The notes beneath the pieces are model-generated. The model did not search any database and was not told the DNA's origin. It worked only from the letters and a program-made list of their open reading frames with translations. The translations under genes and the position numbers were made by a program. A stretch of 47,995 bases of DNA from Gammaproteobacteria bacterium. GTDB lineage: Bacteria; Pseudomonadota; Gammaproteobacteria; Steroidobacterales; Steroidobacteraceae. Where the stretch lies: NCBI GenBank assembly GCA_021323735.1, contig JAJPKM010000043.1:1-47995 (forward strand). The letters run 5' to 3'. Positions 1 through 8,720 of the stretch are shown here, piece by piece. The number at the start of each line of letters is the position of its first letter. Positions within the stretch are counted from its first letter, which is position 1.

Positions 1-97
1 CAAAGACGGCGGGTACGTTGGCGGCCAGAAATCCCACCCGCGAGCAGCCGGCCAGGAAGGCGGCGGACAGCCCGGCAAGCGCGATCCGGCGCGACAT
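1..97 (-). CDS. Lipoprotein, N-terminal fragment (gene runs off the window)
   Basis: Only the first 32 codons are present. The N-terminus is a classic lipoprotein signal peptide: two arginines after the start Met, a hydrophobic stretch, and a lipobox reading LAGC. The mature protein would be lipidated on that cysteine and anchored in the periplasm. The residues after the cysteine (SRVGFLAANVPAVF) resemble the start of some lipoprotein alpha/beta hydrolases, but this is a weak impression from a short piece. An in-frame ATG at 121 is an alternative start that would overlap the upstream HExxH gene by 14 bases. The gene follows that one by 10 bases and is probably co-transcribed with leuS and lptE. 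Confidence 0.6.
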   Translation of the reverse strand, partial: MSRRIALAGLSAAFLAGCSRVGFLAANVPAVF

Positions 98-107
98 GGG
101 TTTTTCG

Positions 108-587
108 CTATCGGCAGGCATAGGTCGGACGGCTTTGCGCATCGAGGACACCGTGCCCTATCAGCCAGGTACGCGCATCCTCGGCATCCTGATCGAACCA
201 GCGCGCGGCACTTCCCAGCCTGAAGGTATAGCCCCACTCATCCATGTCGCGGCACATGCGCTCCCGGCCGACATTCGGCAGGTACTGCGCCAAGATGATT
301 TGCAGATAGCAGACCGCATTCTCCTCGGCGTGATCGCCGCCCGCGTCGGTGTCCAATCCGGCGCGCCGCTCCGGCGTCATGCAAATAAAATGTGCGCCTT
401 CGTGCAGCACGGAGTGCACCGGCGTATCGAGGCGCGCGAAGATCTTCGATCCCATCAAGCCCGCCTCGCGTTCGCCCCAGTAGGAGCCGGGAATGAACTC
501 GCCGGCCGCCACCAGCTGCAAATCCAAGCCATAGCGATCCAGGAGTACCTGCAGGGCGAGGCGATCGATGGCGTTGACCAGCAGCAC
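108..587 (-). CDS. Small HExxH (gluzincin-like) hypothetical protein
   Basis: A 159-residue protein without signal peptide or membrane segment, so probably cytoplasmic. It has an HEGAH sequence (residues 62-66) that fits the HExxH zinc-peptidase signature, followed about 20 residues later by a GDHAEENAVCYLQ segment whose glutamates (88-89) could be the third metal ligand. This is inferred from spacing only; I do not recognise the family and peptidase activity is not shown. The start is a GTG preceded by GAGGG. It lies 16 bases after lptE, where holA (DNA polymerase III delta) sits in many gammaproteobacteria, and just ahead of a lipoprotein gene. Confidence 0.7.
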   Translation of the reverse strand: MLLVNAIDRLALQVLLDRYGLDLQLVAAGEFIPGSYWGEREAGLMGSKIFARLDTPVHSVLHEGAHFICMTPERRAGLDTDAGGDHAEENAVCYLQIILAQYLPNVGRERMCRDMDEWGYTFRLGSAARWFDQDAEDARTWLIGHGVLDAQSRPTYACR

Positions 588-603
588 CGGGCCCTCACGC
601 GGT

Positions 604-1089
604 CTACTTCAAGCTCGTCAGACGGTGCATGGCGATGGCCACCAGATCACGCGCCATCTGCTGGCGCAGGATGTCCGCCTCGTTCGCCTTGGCAAGCTGC
701 AACGCCTCGTTGAAACTGAAGTCCCTCGACAGGCTGATGGTCTGCGGCGCCAGCACCTCCTTGTCGGCGATGCGTGCGCTGAACGTGACGGTGTACGTGA
801 GCTCATATTCGGTGGGGATGTTCTTCCCCGACACGGCCAGCGTGCGTTGCTCGACCAAGTCCTTGGTGATGTCCACGAATGCCGTGGCGCCATCGCGTGT
901 CAGGGTCGGCGCGGCGCCGGCACTCTTGAGCGCATGCTCGAACTCGCGCGAAAAGTCCGTGTACGGATCCTTGAGCGACAGGTAGGGGCGCGCCATGACT
1001 GCCGGCAGGGCATCGCTCCCCGCCAGCCGAAAGCCGCACCCGCCAAGGGCCAACACGCCCAGCACCATCGTATATTTTGCGATGGCCAC
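604..1089 (-). CDS. lptE: LPS-assembly lipoprotein LptE
   Basis: LptE is the outer-membrane lipoprotein that plugs the LptD barrel and helps deliver lipopolysaccharide to the cell surface. The protein starts with a short signal peptide and a lipobox LGGC followed by GFRL, which is typical of LptE (a CGFxL start). It is about 161 residues, normal for the family. I place the start at a GTG at 1089, five bases after the leuS stop, because it gives a lysine-containing n-region; the internal ATG at 1068 would leave an 11-residue signal without positive charge. The leuS-lptE order is standard in gammaproteobacteria and supports the call. Confidence 0.88.
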   Translation of the reverse strand: MAIAKYTMVLGVLALGGCGFRLAGSDALPAVMARPYLSLKDPYTDFSREFEHALKSAGAAPTLTRDGATAFVDITKDLVEQRTLAVSGKNIPTEYELTYTVTFSARIADKEVLAPQTISLSRDFSFNEALQLAKANEADILRQQMARDLVAIAMHRLTSLK

Positions 1090-1094
1090 GAGCG

Positions 1095-3686
1095 CTACAC
1101 CACGATGTTCACGAGCTTGCCGGGCACGATGATCACTTTGCGCGCCGGCGCGCCACCCATGAATTTCTGCACATTGGCTTCGGCCAGTGCGGCGGCCCGC
1201 ACTGCGGCTTCGTCCGCGTCCACGGCAATGGCAATGTGGGCGCGCAGCCTGCCATTCACCTGCACCACCCATTGCAGCGTGGACGATTGCAGCGCGTCGG
1301 CGTCGACTTTTGCCCAAGCCTCATCGATGAGCGCCGTGCGATGTCCCAGGTGCCGCCACAGCGCATGGGTTACATGCGGAATGATGGGCGAGAGCCCCTG
1401 CACCGCAATCTCCAGCGCTTCCTGGGCGACGCTTCGGTCCTGGGGCGAGGCCTGCGGAAGCTTCGCCAGCGCATTCAACAATTCCATGACGGCGGCAATC
1501 GCCGTGTTGATCGTGCGGCGGCGGCCGATGTCATCCGTCACTTTTGCCAGGGTCTGATGCGCCTGCCGGCGCAGGCCGCGCTGCGTCTCGTTCAAGGCGG
1601 CCTTGTCGAGCGGCGCCGCCGGCCCCTGGGATACGTGGTCGTACACGGCCTTCCACAGGCGCTTGATGAAGCGGTACGCGCCCTGCACGCCCTCATCCGA
1701 CCACGCCAGGGTTTGCTCCGGCGGCGCCGCGAACATCATGAACAGGCGCGCCGTGTCGGCACCGAATTCGTCCACCAGCACCTGCGGATCGACGCCGTTG
1801 TTCTTGGACTTCGACATGGTCACGATGCCGCCCGATTCGACCTCCCCGCCGTCGGCGCGCAGCACCGCGAGGCGCTGCTGCGTGTCCTTGTCGACCGTGA
1901 CCGTCACCTCGGCCGTATTGAAGTATTGCACCCGGCCCGATTCGGGCTTGCGATAGAACACCTCGTTCAACACCATGCCCTGGGTGAACATGCGCGCGAA
2001 AGGCTCCTTGAACGGCACCGCGCCCATGTCATGCATGAACCGGGTCCAGAAGCGCGAATACAGCAGATGCAAAATGGCGTGTTCGATGCCGCCGATATAC
2101 TGATCCACCGGCAGCCAGTACTGCACCCGATGGTCGAGCATCGCCTGGTCGTTGTCGGCGCAGGCGAAGCGCAGAAAGTACCAGGACGAGTCCACGAAAG
2201 TGTCCATGGTGTCGGTTTCGCGCCGCGCATCCGCCCCGCATCGCGGGCATTTGACGTTCAAGAACGCGGCGTGTTTGAGCAGCGGATTGCCGCTGCCGTC
2301 CGGCACCAGGTCCACCGGCAGTACCACCGGCAGCTGCTCATCCGGTACCGGCACCGCACCGCAGCCCTGACAATGAATGATGGGAATCGGGCAGCCCCAG
2401 TAGCGTTGGCGCGAAATGCCCCAGTCGCGCAGCCGCCAGGTCACGCGCTTCTTGCCCAAGTCTTTGACGCTCAAATCGGCGGCAACGGCCGCCACCGCAG
2501 CCTCGTACTCGAGTCCATCGTACCGGCCGGAATTCACGCAGCGCCCATGCTCGGAATACCACGACTGCCAGGCCTCGAGCGAATACGGACGCCCCTGTAC
2601 ATCGATGACCGGCTTGATGGGCAGGCCGTACTTCTTGGCGAATTCAAAATCCCTCTCATCATGGGCCGGGACTCCCATGACCGCACCCTCGCCGTAGCTC
2701 ATGAGCACGTAGTTGCCCACCCAGACCGGGATGGCTTCACCGCTGATGGGATGGCGCACATGCAGCCCCGTGGGCATGCCCCTCTTCTCCTGCGTGGCCA
2801 GCTCCGCTTCCACCGCCGGGCCGCTCTTGCATTCGCGGATGAAGGCGCTGAGTGCCGCATTGTCCTTCGCGGCGTACGCGGCCAAGGGATGTTCCGCCGC
2901 CACCGCGCAAAAGGTCACACCCATGAGGGTATCGGCACGCGTGGTAAAGGCATGCAGCACGCCGCCCTCACCGATATCGTGGGGGAACCCCAAGCGCACG
3001 CCCTCGCTGCGGCCGATCCAATTCGCCTGCATGGTGCGCACGCGTTCGGGCCAGTCCTTCATGTCCTTCAGGGAATCGAGCAGATCTTCGGCGTACGCCG
3101 TGATCTTCAGGTAGTACATGGGGATTTCGCGCTTCTCGACCGGTGCTCCGGTACGCCAGCCGCAGCCGTCGATGACCTGCTCGTTGGCCAGCACGGTCTT
3201 GTCGACGGGGTCCCAATTGACCACGCCGGTTTTCTGGTACGCGATGCCTTTTTCCAGCATGCGCAGGAACAGCCACTGGTTCCAGCGATAGTACTGCGGA
3301 AGACAGGTCGTAAGCTCTCGGTTCCAATCCAGGCCGTAGCCCAAGGACTTCAGCTGCGCCTTCATGTGAGCGATGTTGTCCAGCGTCCATTTTGCCGGCG
3401 GCACGCCGTTTGCCATGGCGGCATTCTCGGCCGGCAGTCCGAAGGCGTCCCAGCCCATGGGCTGCAGCACATTGCGGCCGTTCATGCGCATGAATCGCGC
3501 CAGCACATCGCCTATGGTGTAATTGCGGACATGCCCCATGTGCAAGCGACCGCTTGGATAGGGGAACATGCACAGGCAATAGTATTTTTCGCGGCCGTCG
3601 TCTTCCTGAGCCGCGAAGCTATGGTGTTGGTTCCAATAGTGTTGGGCCTCCGCTTCGATAGCGGCGGGTTCATATCTTTCTTGCAT
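1095..3686 (-). CDS. leuS: Leucyl-tRNA synthetase
   Basis: Class I aminoacyl-tRNA synthetase that charges tRNA-Leu with leucine in the cytoplasm, using ATP. Its 863 residues match the bacterial LeuRS length. The HIGH-type motif is HMGH at residues 49-52 inside [11 protein letters not shown], and the second ATP-binding signature is MSKSK at about residue 620. Between them lies the editing (CP1) domain with a TTRADTLMG segment, the threonine-rich site for clearing mischarged tRNA. A zinc-type cysteine cluster ([18 protein letters not shown]) sits before the catalytic core resumes. The gene is divergent from lnt and precedes lptE. Confidence 0.98.
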   Translation of the reverse strand: MQERYEPAAIEAEAQHYWNQHHSFAAQEDDGREKYYCLCMFPYPSGRLHMGHVRNYTIGDVLARFMRMNGRNVLQPMGWDAFGLPAENAAMANGVPPAKWTLDNIAHMKAQLKSLGYGLDWNRELTTCLPQYYRWNQWLFLRMLEKGIAYQKTGVVNWDPVDKTVLANEQVIDGCGWRTGAPVEKREIPMYYLKITAYAEDLLDSLKDMKDWPERVRTMQANWIGRSEGVRLGFPHDIGEGGVLHAFTTRADTLMGVTFCAVAAEHPLAAYAAKDNAALSAFIRECKSGPAVEAELATQEKRGMPTGLHVRHPISGEAIPVWVGNYVLMSYGEGAVMGVPAHDERDFEFAKKYGLPIKPVIDVQGRPYSLEAWQSWYSEHGRCVNSGRYDGLEYEAAVAAVAADLSVKDLGKKRVTWRLRDWGISRQRYWGCPIPIIHCQGCGAVPVPDEQLPVVLPVDLVPDGSGNPLLKHAAFLNVKCPRCGADARRETDTMDTFVDSSWYFLRFACADNDQAMLDHRVQYWLPVDQYIGGIEHAILHLLYSRFWTRFMHDMGAVPFKEPFARMFTQGMVLNEVFYRKPESGRVQYFNTAEVTVTVDKDTQQRLAVLRADGGEVESGGIVTMSKSKNNGVDPQVLVDEFGADTARLFMMFAAPPEQTLAWSDEGVQGAYRFIKRLWKAVYDHVSQGPAAPLDKAALNETQRGLRRQAHQTLAKVTDDIGRRRTINTAIAAVMELLNALAKLPQASPQDRSVAQEALEIAVQGLSPIIPHVTHALWRHLGHRTALIDEAWAKVDADALQSSTLQWVVQVNGRLRAHIAIAVDADEAAVRAAALAEANVQKFMGGAPARKVIIVPGKLVNIVV

Positions 3687-3751
3687 GATGGGCTAGCAGA
3701 ATACCCGAGATGCCCCACGGCCGCGAACTGCTCTTTGAGACAAAGGATCGC

Positions 3752-5320
3752 ATGCGAAACTTGAATTTTTACGGGGCACTCGCCCTCAGTACCTTGAGCG
3801 GCTGCCTGTGGTTTTTATCCGTTACGCCCTTTGACTATTCCGCCCTGGCCTGGATCGCCGCCGTTCCCATGTTCCTGGCCATTGAACGCGCCGGCAGCTT
3901 TCGCGCCGCGCTGTTTCTCGGCTGGTGGGCCGGCCTGGTCGAAACCGCGGGCGGGTTTTATTGGCTGATCGACGTGATGCGCCGCTTCGCAGACTTTCCC
4001 TGGGTGGGTGCGGCACTGGTGTTCCTGCTGTTCTGCGCCGCCCGCGCGATTATTTTTCTGCTGTTTACGGCCGCCGTCTGCGCGATTCGCCGGCGCTTTC
4101 GCCTCCCCATGGCATTGCTCGGACCCATGGCCATGGTCAGCTGCGAGTTGGTGGTTCCCCAGATCTTTCCCTGCGGCCAGTGGATCAGCCAGGCATGGAA
4201 CCCTCTGGTCATCCAGATCAGCGAACTCACCGGACCCTTGGGCGTCACCGCGCTGCTGATGATGGTCAATGGCGCGCTTTATGACTTGATGGTGAATGCG
4301 CGCGCCGCCCGCTACCCCGCGATCGCCGCCGGTGCCCTGCTGGCAGCGGCCCTCATTTTTGGGTCGGTGCGCATGCGCCAGGTCGATGCCGTTCTCGAGC
4401 ATGCACCGCGCCTCAAGGTGGGCCTGGTTCAGCCGAACTTCGCCTACTCCGCCACCGGGGAATTCTCGCGCGATGAGGTGCTACGCCAGCTGGGCGCCTT
4501 GCAGGAGCAATCGCGCCGCCTGGAAAGCGAGGGCGCCCAGTTGCTGGTGTGGAGCGAGGGCGCCTTCCCCATCGCCGTACCGCGCGATTTCAGCGCCGAT
4601 TTCTCGCCGGATTCTCTGGCCATGATCCGCCGCGGCTTTGCGGTGCCCACGCTCATCGGCGCCGAGATGTACGATGCCGCGCACGAGGATGCATTCAACT
4701 CGGCGTTATTGCTGGACCGAAACGGCAAGGTCGGGGGCCGCTACGACAAAGTGCGCCTGCTGGCTTTCGGAGAATACATTCCCGGCATCGAGGCCTTTCC
4801 CTGGCTGCGCAAGCTCCTCCCCGACGGCGCGGGCAAGTTTACCGCCGGCGCCGGCCCCGGCGCCATCTCCCTGCAGGGACCCGGCGATCTGGGCCTGCGA
4901 TTGGGACCGGTCATCTGCTACGAAGACATATTGCAGGAATTCCTGCGCGGCGTCGGGCAGCTGCATCCGAACCTCTTGGTCAATTTGACCAGCGATTCCT
5001 GGTTCGGCGCCGAAACGGAACCCTGGGAGCATCTGGCACTGGCGGTTTTCGCCAGCGTGGAATTGCGCGTGAGCATGGTTCGCGCGGTGAATTCCGGCGT
5101 ATCCGCACTCATCGATCCGAATGGCCGGCTGCTGCAAAAATCCTACGCCGACGATCCCTACCGCAATCCACGGCCTGCCGATGGCATCCTGGTGTCGGCG
5201 CCCATCGTGCCGGGCGGTCACACGGTGTACACCGCCGTGGGCAATTTATTTGCCTACCTCTGCCTGGCAGGAACGCTGATCCTTGTCACGATCGCGCTGC
5301 GCGGCCGACGCCAAACTTAG
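3752..5320 (+). CDS. lnt: Apolipoprotein N-acyltransferase
   Basis: Inner-membrane enzyme that adds the third acyl chain to the N-terminal cysteine of lipoproteins, the last step before Lol-dependent sorting. An N-terminal half of several hydrophobic helices is followed by a periplasmic nitrilase-like domain. The catalytic triad is visible as Glu268 (WSEGAFPI), Lys333 (YDKVRLLAFGEY) and Cys389 (GPVICYED), nearly the E. coli numbering. I chose ATG 3752 because AAAGGA lies five bases upstream; an in-frame start at 3710 would add 14 residues. In E. coli lnt follows corC; here it faces away from leuS and is separated from corC by about 2.5 kb. Its stop overlaps the convergent small gene by 4 bases. 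Confidence 0.96.
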   Translation: MRNLNFYGALALSTLSGCLWFLSVTPFDYSALAWIAAVPMFLAIERAGSFRAALFLGWWAGLVETAGGFYWLIDVMRRFADFPWVGAALVFLLFCAARAIIFLLFTAAVCAIRRRFRLPMALLGPMAMVSCELVVPQIFPCGQWISQAWNPLVIQISELTGPLGVTALLMMVNGALYDLMVNARAARYPAIAAGALLAAALIFGSVRMRQVDAVLEHAPRLKVGLVQPNFAYSATGEFSRDEVLRQLGALQEQSRRLESEGAQLLVWSEGAFPIAVPRDFSADFSPDSLAMIRRGFAVPTLIGAEMYDAAHEDAFNSALLLDRNGKVGGRYDKVRLLAFGEYIPGIEAFPWLRKLLPDGAGKFTAGAGPGAISLQGPGDLGLRLGPVICYEDILQEFLRGVGQLHPNLLVNLTSDSWFGAETEPWEHLALAVFASVELRVSMVRAVNSGVSALIDPNGRLLQKSYADDPYRNPRPADGILVSAPIVPGGHTVYTAVGNLFAYLCLAGTLILVTIALRGRRQT

Positions 5321-5673
5321 GCGAAGAAATTGATCTTCGAGCCCGCTGCAGCGATGGACGCAGCAGTCGAGTTCGCGTTCGTCGCAGCAGTCGAGTTCGC
5401 GTTCGTTGCAGCAGTCTGGGCCGTTGCTTTGGCGGAAGCTGCGGCAAGGCTTGCCGGAGACGGTGGCTGCAGCCCGAGGAGTTGCTGAAGCGAATTGAAT
5501 GCATTTCCGAACAGGCCCTGCGCGGCTCCGACCGGAACTTGCGCAGCGGTGCTGCTCGTAGAATCAGTCGATGAATCCAGGTCAACGCCCTTTTTGTGGC
5601 CGTGGCCATGAGGCTGAACATTCAGGGCGGGCAGCGCGCTGGAAACAGAAGCGGGAATGGCAAGTGACGACAT
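5317..5673 (-). CDS. Small low-complexity hypothetical protein with internal repeat
   Basis: A 118-residue protein rich in Ala, Ser, Thr and Asn. Near the N-terminus is a His/Lys patch (QPHGHGHKKG), then a Ser/Thr linker, an AQVPVGAAQGLFGNAF segment, and a duplicated ATNANSTA peptide near the C-terminus, ending in NFFA. An AAAGGA Shine-Dalgarno sits seven bases before the ATG, which argues that it is real. No signal peptide is evident. Small proteins with a GHGHKKG patch occur in other Proteobacteria without known function, as far as I recall. It is convergent with lnt and shares 4 bases with its stop. Confidence 0.6.
   Translation of the reverse strand: MSSLAIPASVSSALPALNVQPHGHGHKKGVDLDSSTDSTSSTAAQVPVGAAQGLFGNAFNSLQQLLGLQPPSPASLAAASAKATAQTAATNANSTAATNANSTAASIAAAGSKINFFA
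5360..5416. repeat. 24-base tandem repeat, about 2.4 copies, in frame
   Basis: Two nearly identical 24-base units (5360-5383 and 5384-5407, differing at the last base) and nine bases of a third. The unit length is a multiple of three, so it encodes the duplicated Ala-Asn-Ser-Thr-Ala octapeptide in the small minus-strand protein. Copy number changes would keep the frame. Confidence 0.85.
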
Positions 5674-6031
5674 GGAACTATCCTTTGTTTAAGGGTAATA
5701 AATCGCGATGGCGGCAACGAATTGCCGCATGCGGTCCGCCGCGGCCGGGCATTGCCGCCCGCTCGGCCGACAACCGGCCTGAATCGCTTGAATCCTGCAT
5801 ATGCGGATCGCCTGTGCTACGAAAATCCAAAATTACTTTGCTCGCCATGACTAAAGCAGTTTTCGTGCCAAGGCCTCACATCATCCGGGCTTGCGGAATC
5901 GGAATACCACTTGATCGGTTTTGCCCCGCGGAACTGCCTTCATCATGACGTGTCTTCACATTGTGGGATTTCAGGTGCTTACGAGCTAAGTGCAGTTGAA
6001 GTCAAGCGCCACAGGATCGGGAGGTACTGCG
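5674..6031. other. Intergenic region with a 7-bp hairpin
   Basis: Noncoding stretch between the small minus-strand gene and the MscS-type gene. A perfect hairpin lies at 5711-5728 (stem GCGGCAA/TTGCCGC, loop CGAA), 38 bases upstream of the small gene's ATG, so it could sit in that gene's leader or promoter. No convincing sigma70 promoter pair, RNA gene or terminator was recognised; the region is more AT-rich around 5820-5880. Confidence 0.4.
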
Positions 6032-6868
6032 ATGGACGAAATCAAAATCGGTGAGCACGATCTGCTGACATTCCTCAAACCGGGCACGGTGTGGGGCGCC
6101 CTGATCTATTTGGTAATTTTCTTGATCCTGGCGCTGCTGGTCACGCGCGGATTTCGCGCCGCGGTGCACGCATCGATGACGCGCAGGGGACATATCGACC
6201 GCACCACGATCAATTTCTTGCAGCAGTTCGGCTCGGTGCTGATCTGGGTGATCGTTGTCATTCTGTATGCACATCTCATTCCGGCCTTGCGATCCATGGG
6301 CACCGCATTGCTGGCCGGTGCGGGCGTGGTGTCCGTCGTCATCGGCCTCGCGGCGCAGAGCACGCTGGGCAATCTGGTCGCGGGTATTTCGATCGCGCTG
6401 TATCGGCCGTTTCGCCTCGGCGACACGCTGCAAGTGACCGCGCCCACGGGCACCGACATTGGCGTGGTCGAGATGATCTCTCTGGGCTACACCACGCTGC
6501 GGGCGCCGGACGGCCATATGATCGTTCTGCCCAACGCCATCGCCGCCAGCCAGGTCACCATCAATCTCAACACCACCTACGCACCCTGGCCGATCACCAT
6601 CACCATTCGATTGAGTCGCGATGCGGACATCGAATCCGCGCGCCGGCTCGCGCTCAGCGTGGCCGCCGAGACCGCGGGGGAGCAAGCGGTGGTCGGCGCC
6701 TTCCTGACCAAAGTGGACGCCGCCGCCATCACCCTGGAACTGCGATTCAAGGCCACGGACGCCCCGAGCCGCGACACCTTGAGATCGAAGATGCTCATGA
6801 CGCTGCCCCAGCGATTCGCCGAAGCCAAGATTGGTTCCAGCGGCACCGAGCTGCCCGCGTTCTCCTAA
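6032..6868 (+). CDS. Small-conductance mechanosensitive channel, MscS family
   Basis: Inner-membrane channel that opens under membrane tension to release solutes on hypo-osmotic shock. At 278 residues it is the size of E. coli MscS. Three hydrophobic segments are visible (roughly 18-45, 65-90 and 95-130); the third carries the family hallmark AAQSTLGNLVAGISIALYRP, with the Gly/Ala-packed pore helix, followed by FRLGD and a beta domain with LPNAIAASQVT. The start at 6032 follows GGGAGG at ideal spacing; an in-frame ATG at 5990 is less likely. It stands alone between the lnt-convergent gene and the GST-like gene. Confidence 0.93.
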   Translation: MDEIKIGEHDLLTFLKPGTVWGALIYLVIFLILALLVTRGFRAAVHASMTRRGHIDRTTINFLQQFGSVLIWVIVVILYAHLIPALRSMGTALLAGAGVVSVVIGLAAQSTLGNLVAGISIALYRPFRLGDTLQVTAPTGTDIGVVEMISLGYTTLRAPDGHMIVLPNAIAASQVTINLNTTYAPWPITITIRLSRDADIESARRLALSVAAETAGEQAVVGAFLTKVDAAAITLELRFKATDAPSRDTLRSKMLMTLPQRFAEAKIGSSGTELPAFS

Positions 6869-7065
6869 GTCTGCGCGCGTCCGGCGCCGACAGTGCCGAC
6901 GATCGGATAGTGACTTTGCCAATCGCGAGCTGGCAAATGCGAGTAGATCGCACGAAACCGCGACCGGCGGAACGATCCACGATTTGGCGTCGCGCCAATG
7001 ACCCTGTATGAAGCGTCGCCTCGGCGCCTGATAGAATCGCGGCTCTTAGAATTCCTGGAAGAATC

Positions 7066-7830
7066 ATGACCACATCCGCCGAAAAGAAAATCCGTCTGTA
7101 CGAACTCGCGCTGGCCGACGGTCGTTCCGCCAGTCCCTTCGTCTGGCGCATCCGCTATGCCCTGGCTCACAAGGGTATTGCCTTCGAGACGGTGAAATTG
7201 GGCTTTACCAACATACCCGGCGTATTCGGCGGCAAGTTCAAGACGGTTCCGATCCTAGAGCACGGAGACACCGTACTGGCGGAAAGTTGGGACATCGCCG
7301 AATACCTCGACCGCGCCTTTCCCGACCGCCCACCACTGTTCTCGAGCCCGGGCGAGCTGGCGGTGATCCGGCTCACCGAGGGCTGGTTCATGAATGAGAT
7401 CTTGAGAAAAATGTTCCGGCTGTACGTCAAGGACGTTCATGACGCCGCGCGTCCGCAGGATCAACCTTACTTTCGCGAGAGCCGCGAGAAAAACATGAAG
7501 GGCAAGACGCTGGAAAGCTTTGCGGCAGACCGGGCTTCGTACTTGCCGGCGCTACGCGCTTCGCTGCAGCCGCTGCGCATCCACCTGCAAAAATTCCCCT
7601 TCCTCGGCGGCAGCACGCCGAATTTCGCCGATTACATCGCGCTGGGTTCGTTTTATTGGGCCGCCGCCGCCGGCACCATGCCGATGCTCGAGCACGACGA
7701 TGCCCTGCGCGACTGGCTCGACCGCGGCTTCAACTTGTACGGCGGCATTGCGCGCGATCCGGGCGTGGGGCCGCTGTTCGAGGCGGCGAAGGCTCAGGAA
7801 CCCGATTCGGCGGGCGGCTCGATATCGTAG
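7066..7830 (+). CDS. Glutathione S-transferase family protein, LigE/beta-etherase-like
   Basis: A 254-residue cytosolic protein with an N-terminal thioredoxin-like GST domain (SPFVWRIRYALAHKGI, cis-Pro region KTVPILEHGDTVLAES with the E/S glutathione-binding pair) and an all-helical C-terminal domain containing TPNFADYIALG. The SPFVWR...YALAHKG pattern is like the LigE group of beta-etherases, which cleave lignin-type aryl ethers with glutathione, but related GSTs have other or unknown roles, so the substrate is not assigned. GGAAG precedes the ATG. Its 3' end overlaps that of corC by 37 bases on the opposite strand. Confidence 0.85.
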   Translation: MTTSAEKKIRLYELALADGRSASPFVWRIRYALAHKGIAFETVKLGFTNIPGVFGGKFKTVPILEHGDTVLAESWDIAEYLDRAFPDRPPLFSSPGELAVIRLTEGWFMNEILRKMFRLYVKDVHDAARPQDQPYFRESREKNMKGKTLESFAADRASYLPALRASLQPLRIHLQKFPFLGGSTPNFADYIALGSFYWAAAAGTMPMLEHDDALRDWLDRGFNLYGGIARDPGVGPLFEAAKAQEPDSAGGSIS

Positions 7831-8657
7831 GGAACGGTCACACGTAATAGATCGATGCGGCGCCGATCGGCGCGCAAGATGCGAAATTCCAAGTCGCCGA
7901 CTTTGATGGTTTCGCCGCGGCGCGGTAGCCGACCGAATTCCTGCATCAGCAAACCGCCGATGGTGTCGTAGTCCTCATCGGAGAACTGCGTGGAAAAGTA
8001 GCGGTTGAAATCCGCGATCGGCGTCAATGCCCGCACGGTGAATTCACGCGGGCGCTCCTTGCGGATGGTTTGGTCGTCCTCGACGTCGTGCTCGTCGTCG
8101 ATTTCGCCGACGATTTGCTCGATGACATCTTCGATGGTAACCAGGCCGCACACTCCGCCATATTCGTCGACCACCATGGCGATGTGATTGTGGCTGCGGC
8201 GAAATTCCTTCAGCAGGACATTGAGCCGCTTGCTCTCCGGCACGAAGCTCACCGGGCGCATGTATTCGCGAATCTCGAAATCTTCGTCCGCCGCCGACTG
8301 CAGCCGCAGCAAATCCTTGGCCAGTAGTATCCCTAAGATCTGATCGCGATCCTCGCCGATTACCGGGAAGCGCGAATGTCCCGATTCGACCACCCGTTCC
8401 ACGAGCTTGTCCGGCGGCTCATCGCGTTCGACGAACACCATTTGCGAGCGCGGCACCATGATGTCGCGGACCTGCATATCCGCCACGGCCAGCACGCCTT
8501 CCAGCATGACCAGCGCATCGCCGTCGAACAGTCCTCGTTCGCTCGCCTCGCGCAGATGCTCGACCAGCTCCGCCAGATCGCGCGGCTCGCCGGTCATCGA
8601 CTGGGTAATACGCTTTAACCAGCGGCCGGTGGTGCCGCCTTGAGGTTGTTCGGGCAT
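7794..8657 (-). CDS. corC: CBS-domain protein CorC (Mg/Co efflux; HlyC/CorC family)
   Basis: A 287-residue cytosolic protein with two tandem CBS domains (about residues 65-190, starting VRDIMVPRSQMVFV) and a C-terminal CorC/HlyC transporter-associated domain (YDTIGGLLMQEFGRLPRRGE). E. coli CorC (YbeX) is linked to cobalt/magnesium efflux, and recent work also ties it to ribosome metabolism. It lacks the N-terminal membrane DUF21 domain, like E. coli CorC. It comes after ybeY with a 63-base gap, continuing the miaB-phoH-ybeY cluster. No Shine-Dalgarno is visible before the ATG. Confidence 0.94.
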   Translation of the reverse strand: MPEQPQGGTTGRWLKRITQSMTGEPRDLAELVEHLREASERGLFDGDALVMLEGVLAVADMQVRDIMVPRSQMVFVERDEPPDKLVERVVESGHSRFPVIGEDRDQILGILLAKDLLRLQSAADEDFEIREYMRPVSFVPESKRLNVLLKEFRRSHNHIAMVVDEYGGVCGLVTIEDVIEQIVGEIDDEHDVEDDQTIRKERPREFTVRALTPIADFNRYFSTQFSDEDYDTIGGLLMQEFGRLPRRGETIKVGDLEFRILRADRRRIDLLRVTVPYDIEPPAESGS

Positions 8658-8720
8658 GGGAGAGAGAGCATACCGGATCTAGGGCCAACGCGGCTCACGC
8701 GGAATACTTCAAACGGGCCC

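Noticed and set aside
1066-1068. ATG as the lptE start
   Set aside because: It would leave only about ten residues before the lipid cysteine with no positive charge; GTG 1089 gives a normal signal peptide.
1077-3764. An 895-codon open frame antisense to leuS
   Set aside because: It mirrors the codon pattern of leuS on the other strand, is extremely His/Arg-rich and shows no recognisable domain; leuS is certain.
6869-7065. Promoter for the GST-like gene (TAGAAT near 7031)
   Set aside because: The hexamer at the -35 position does not resemble consensus; not strong enough to list.
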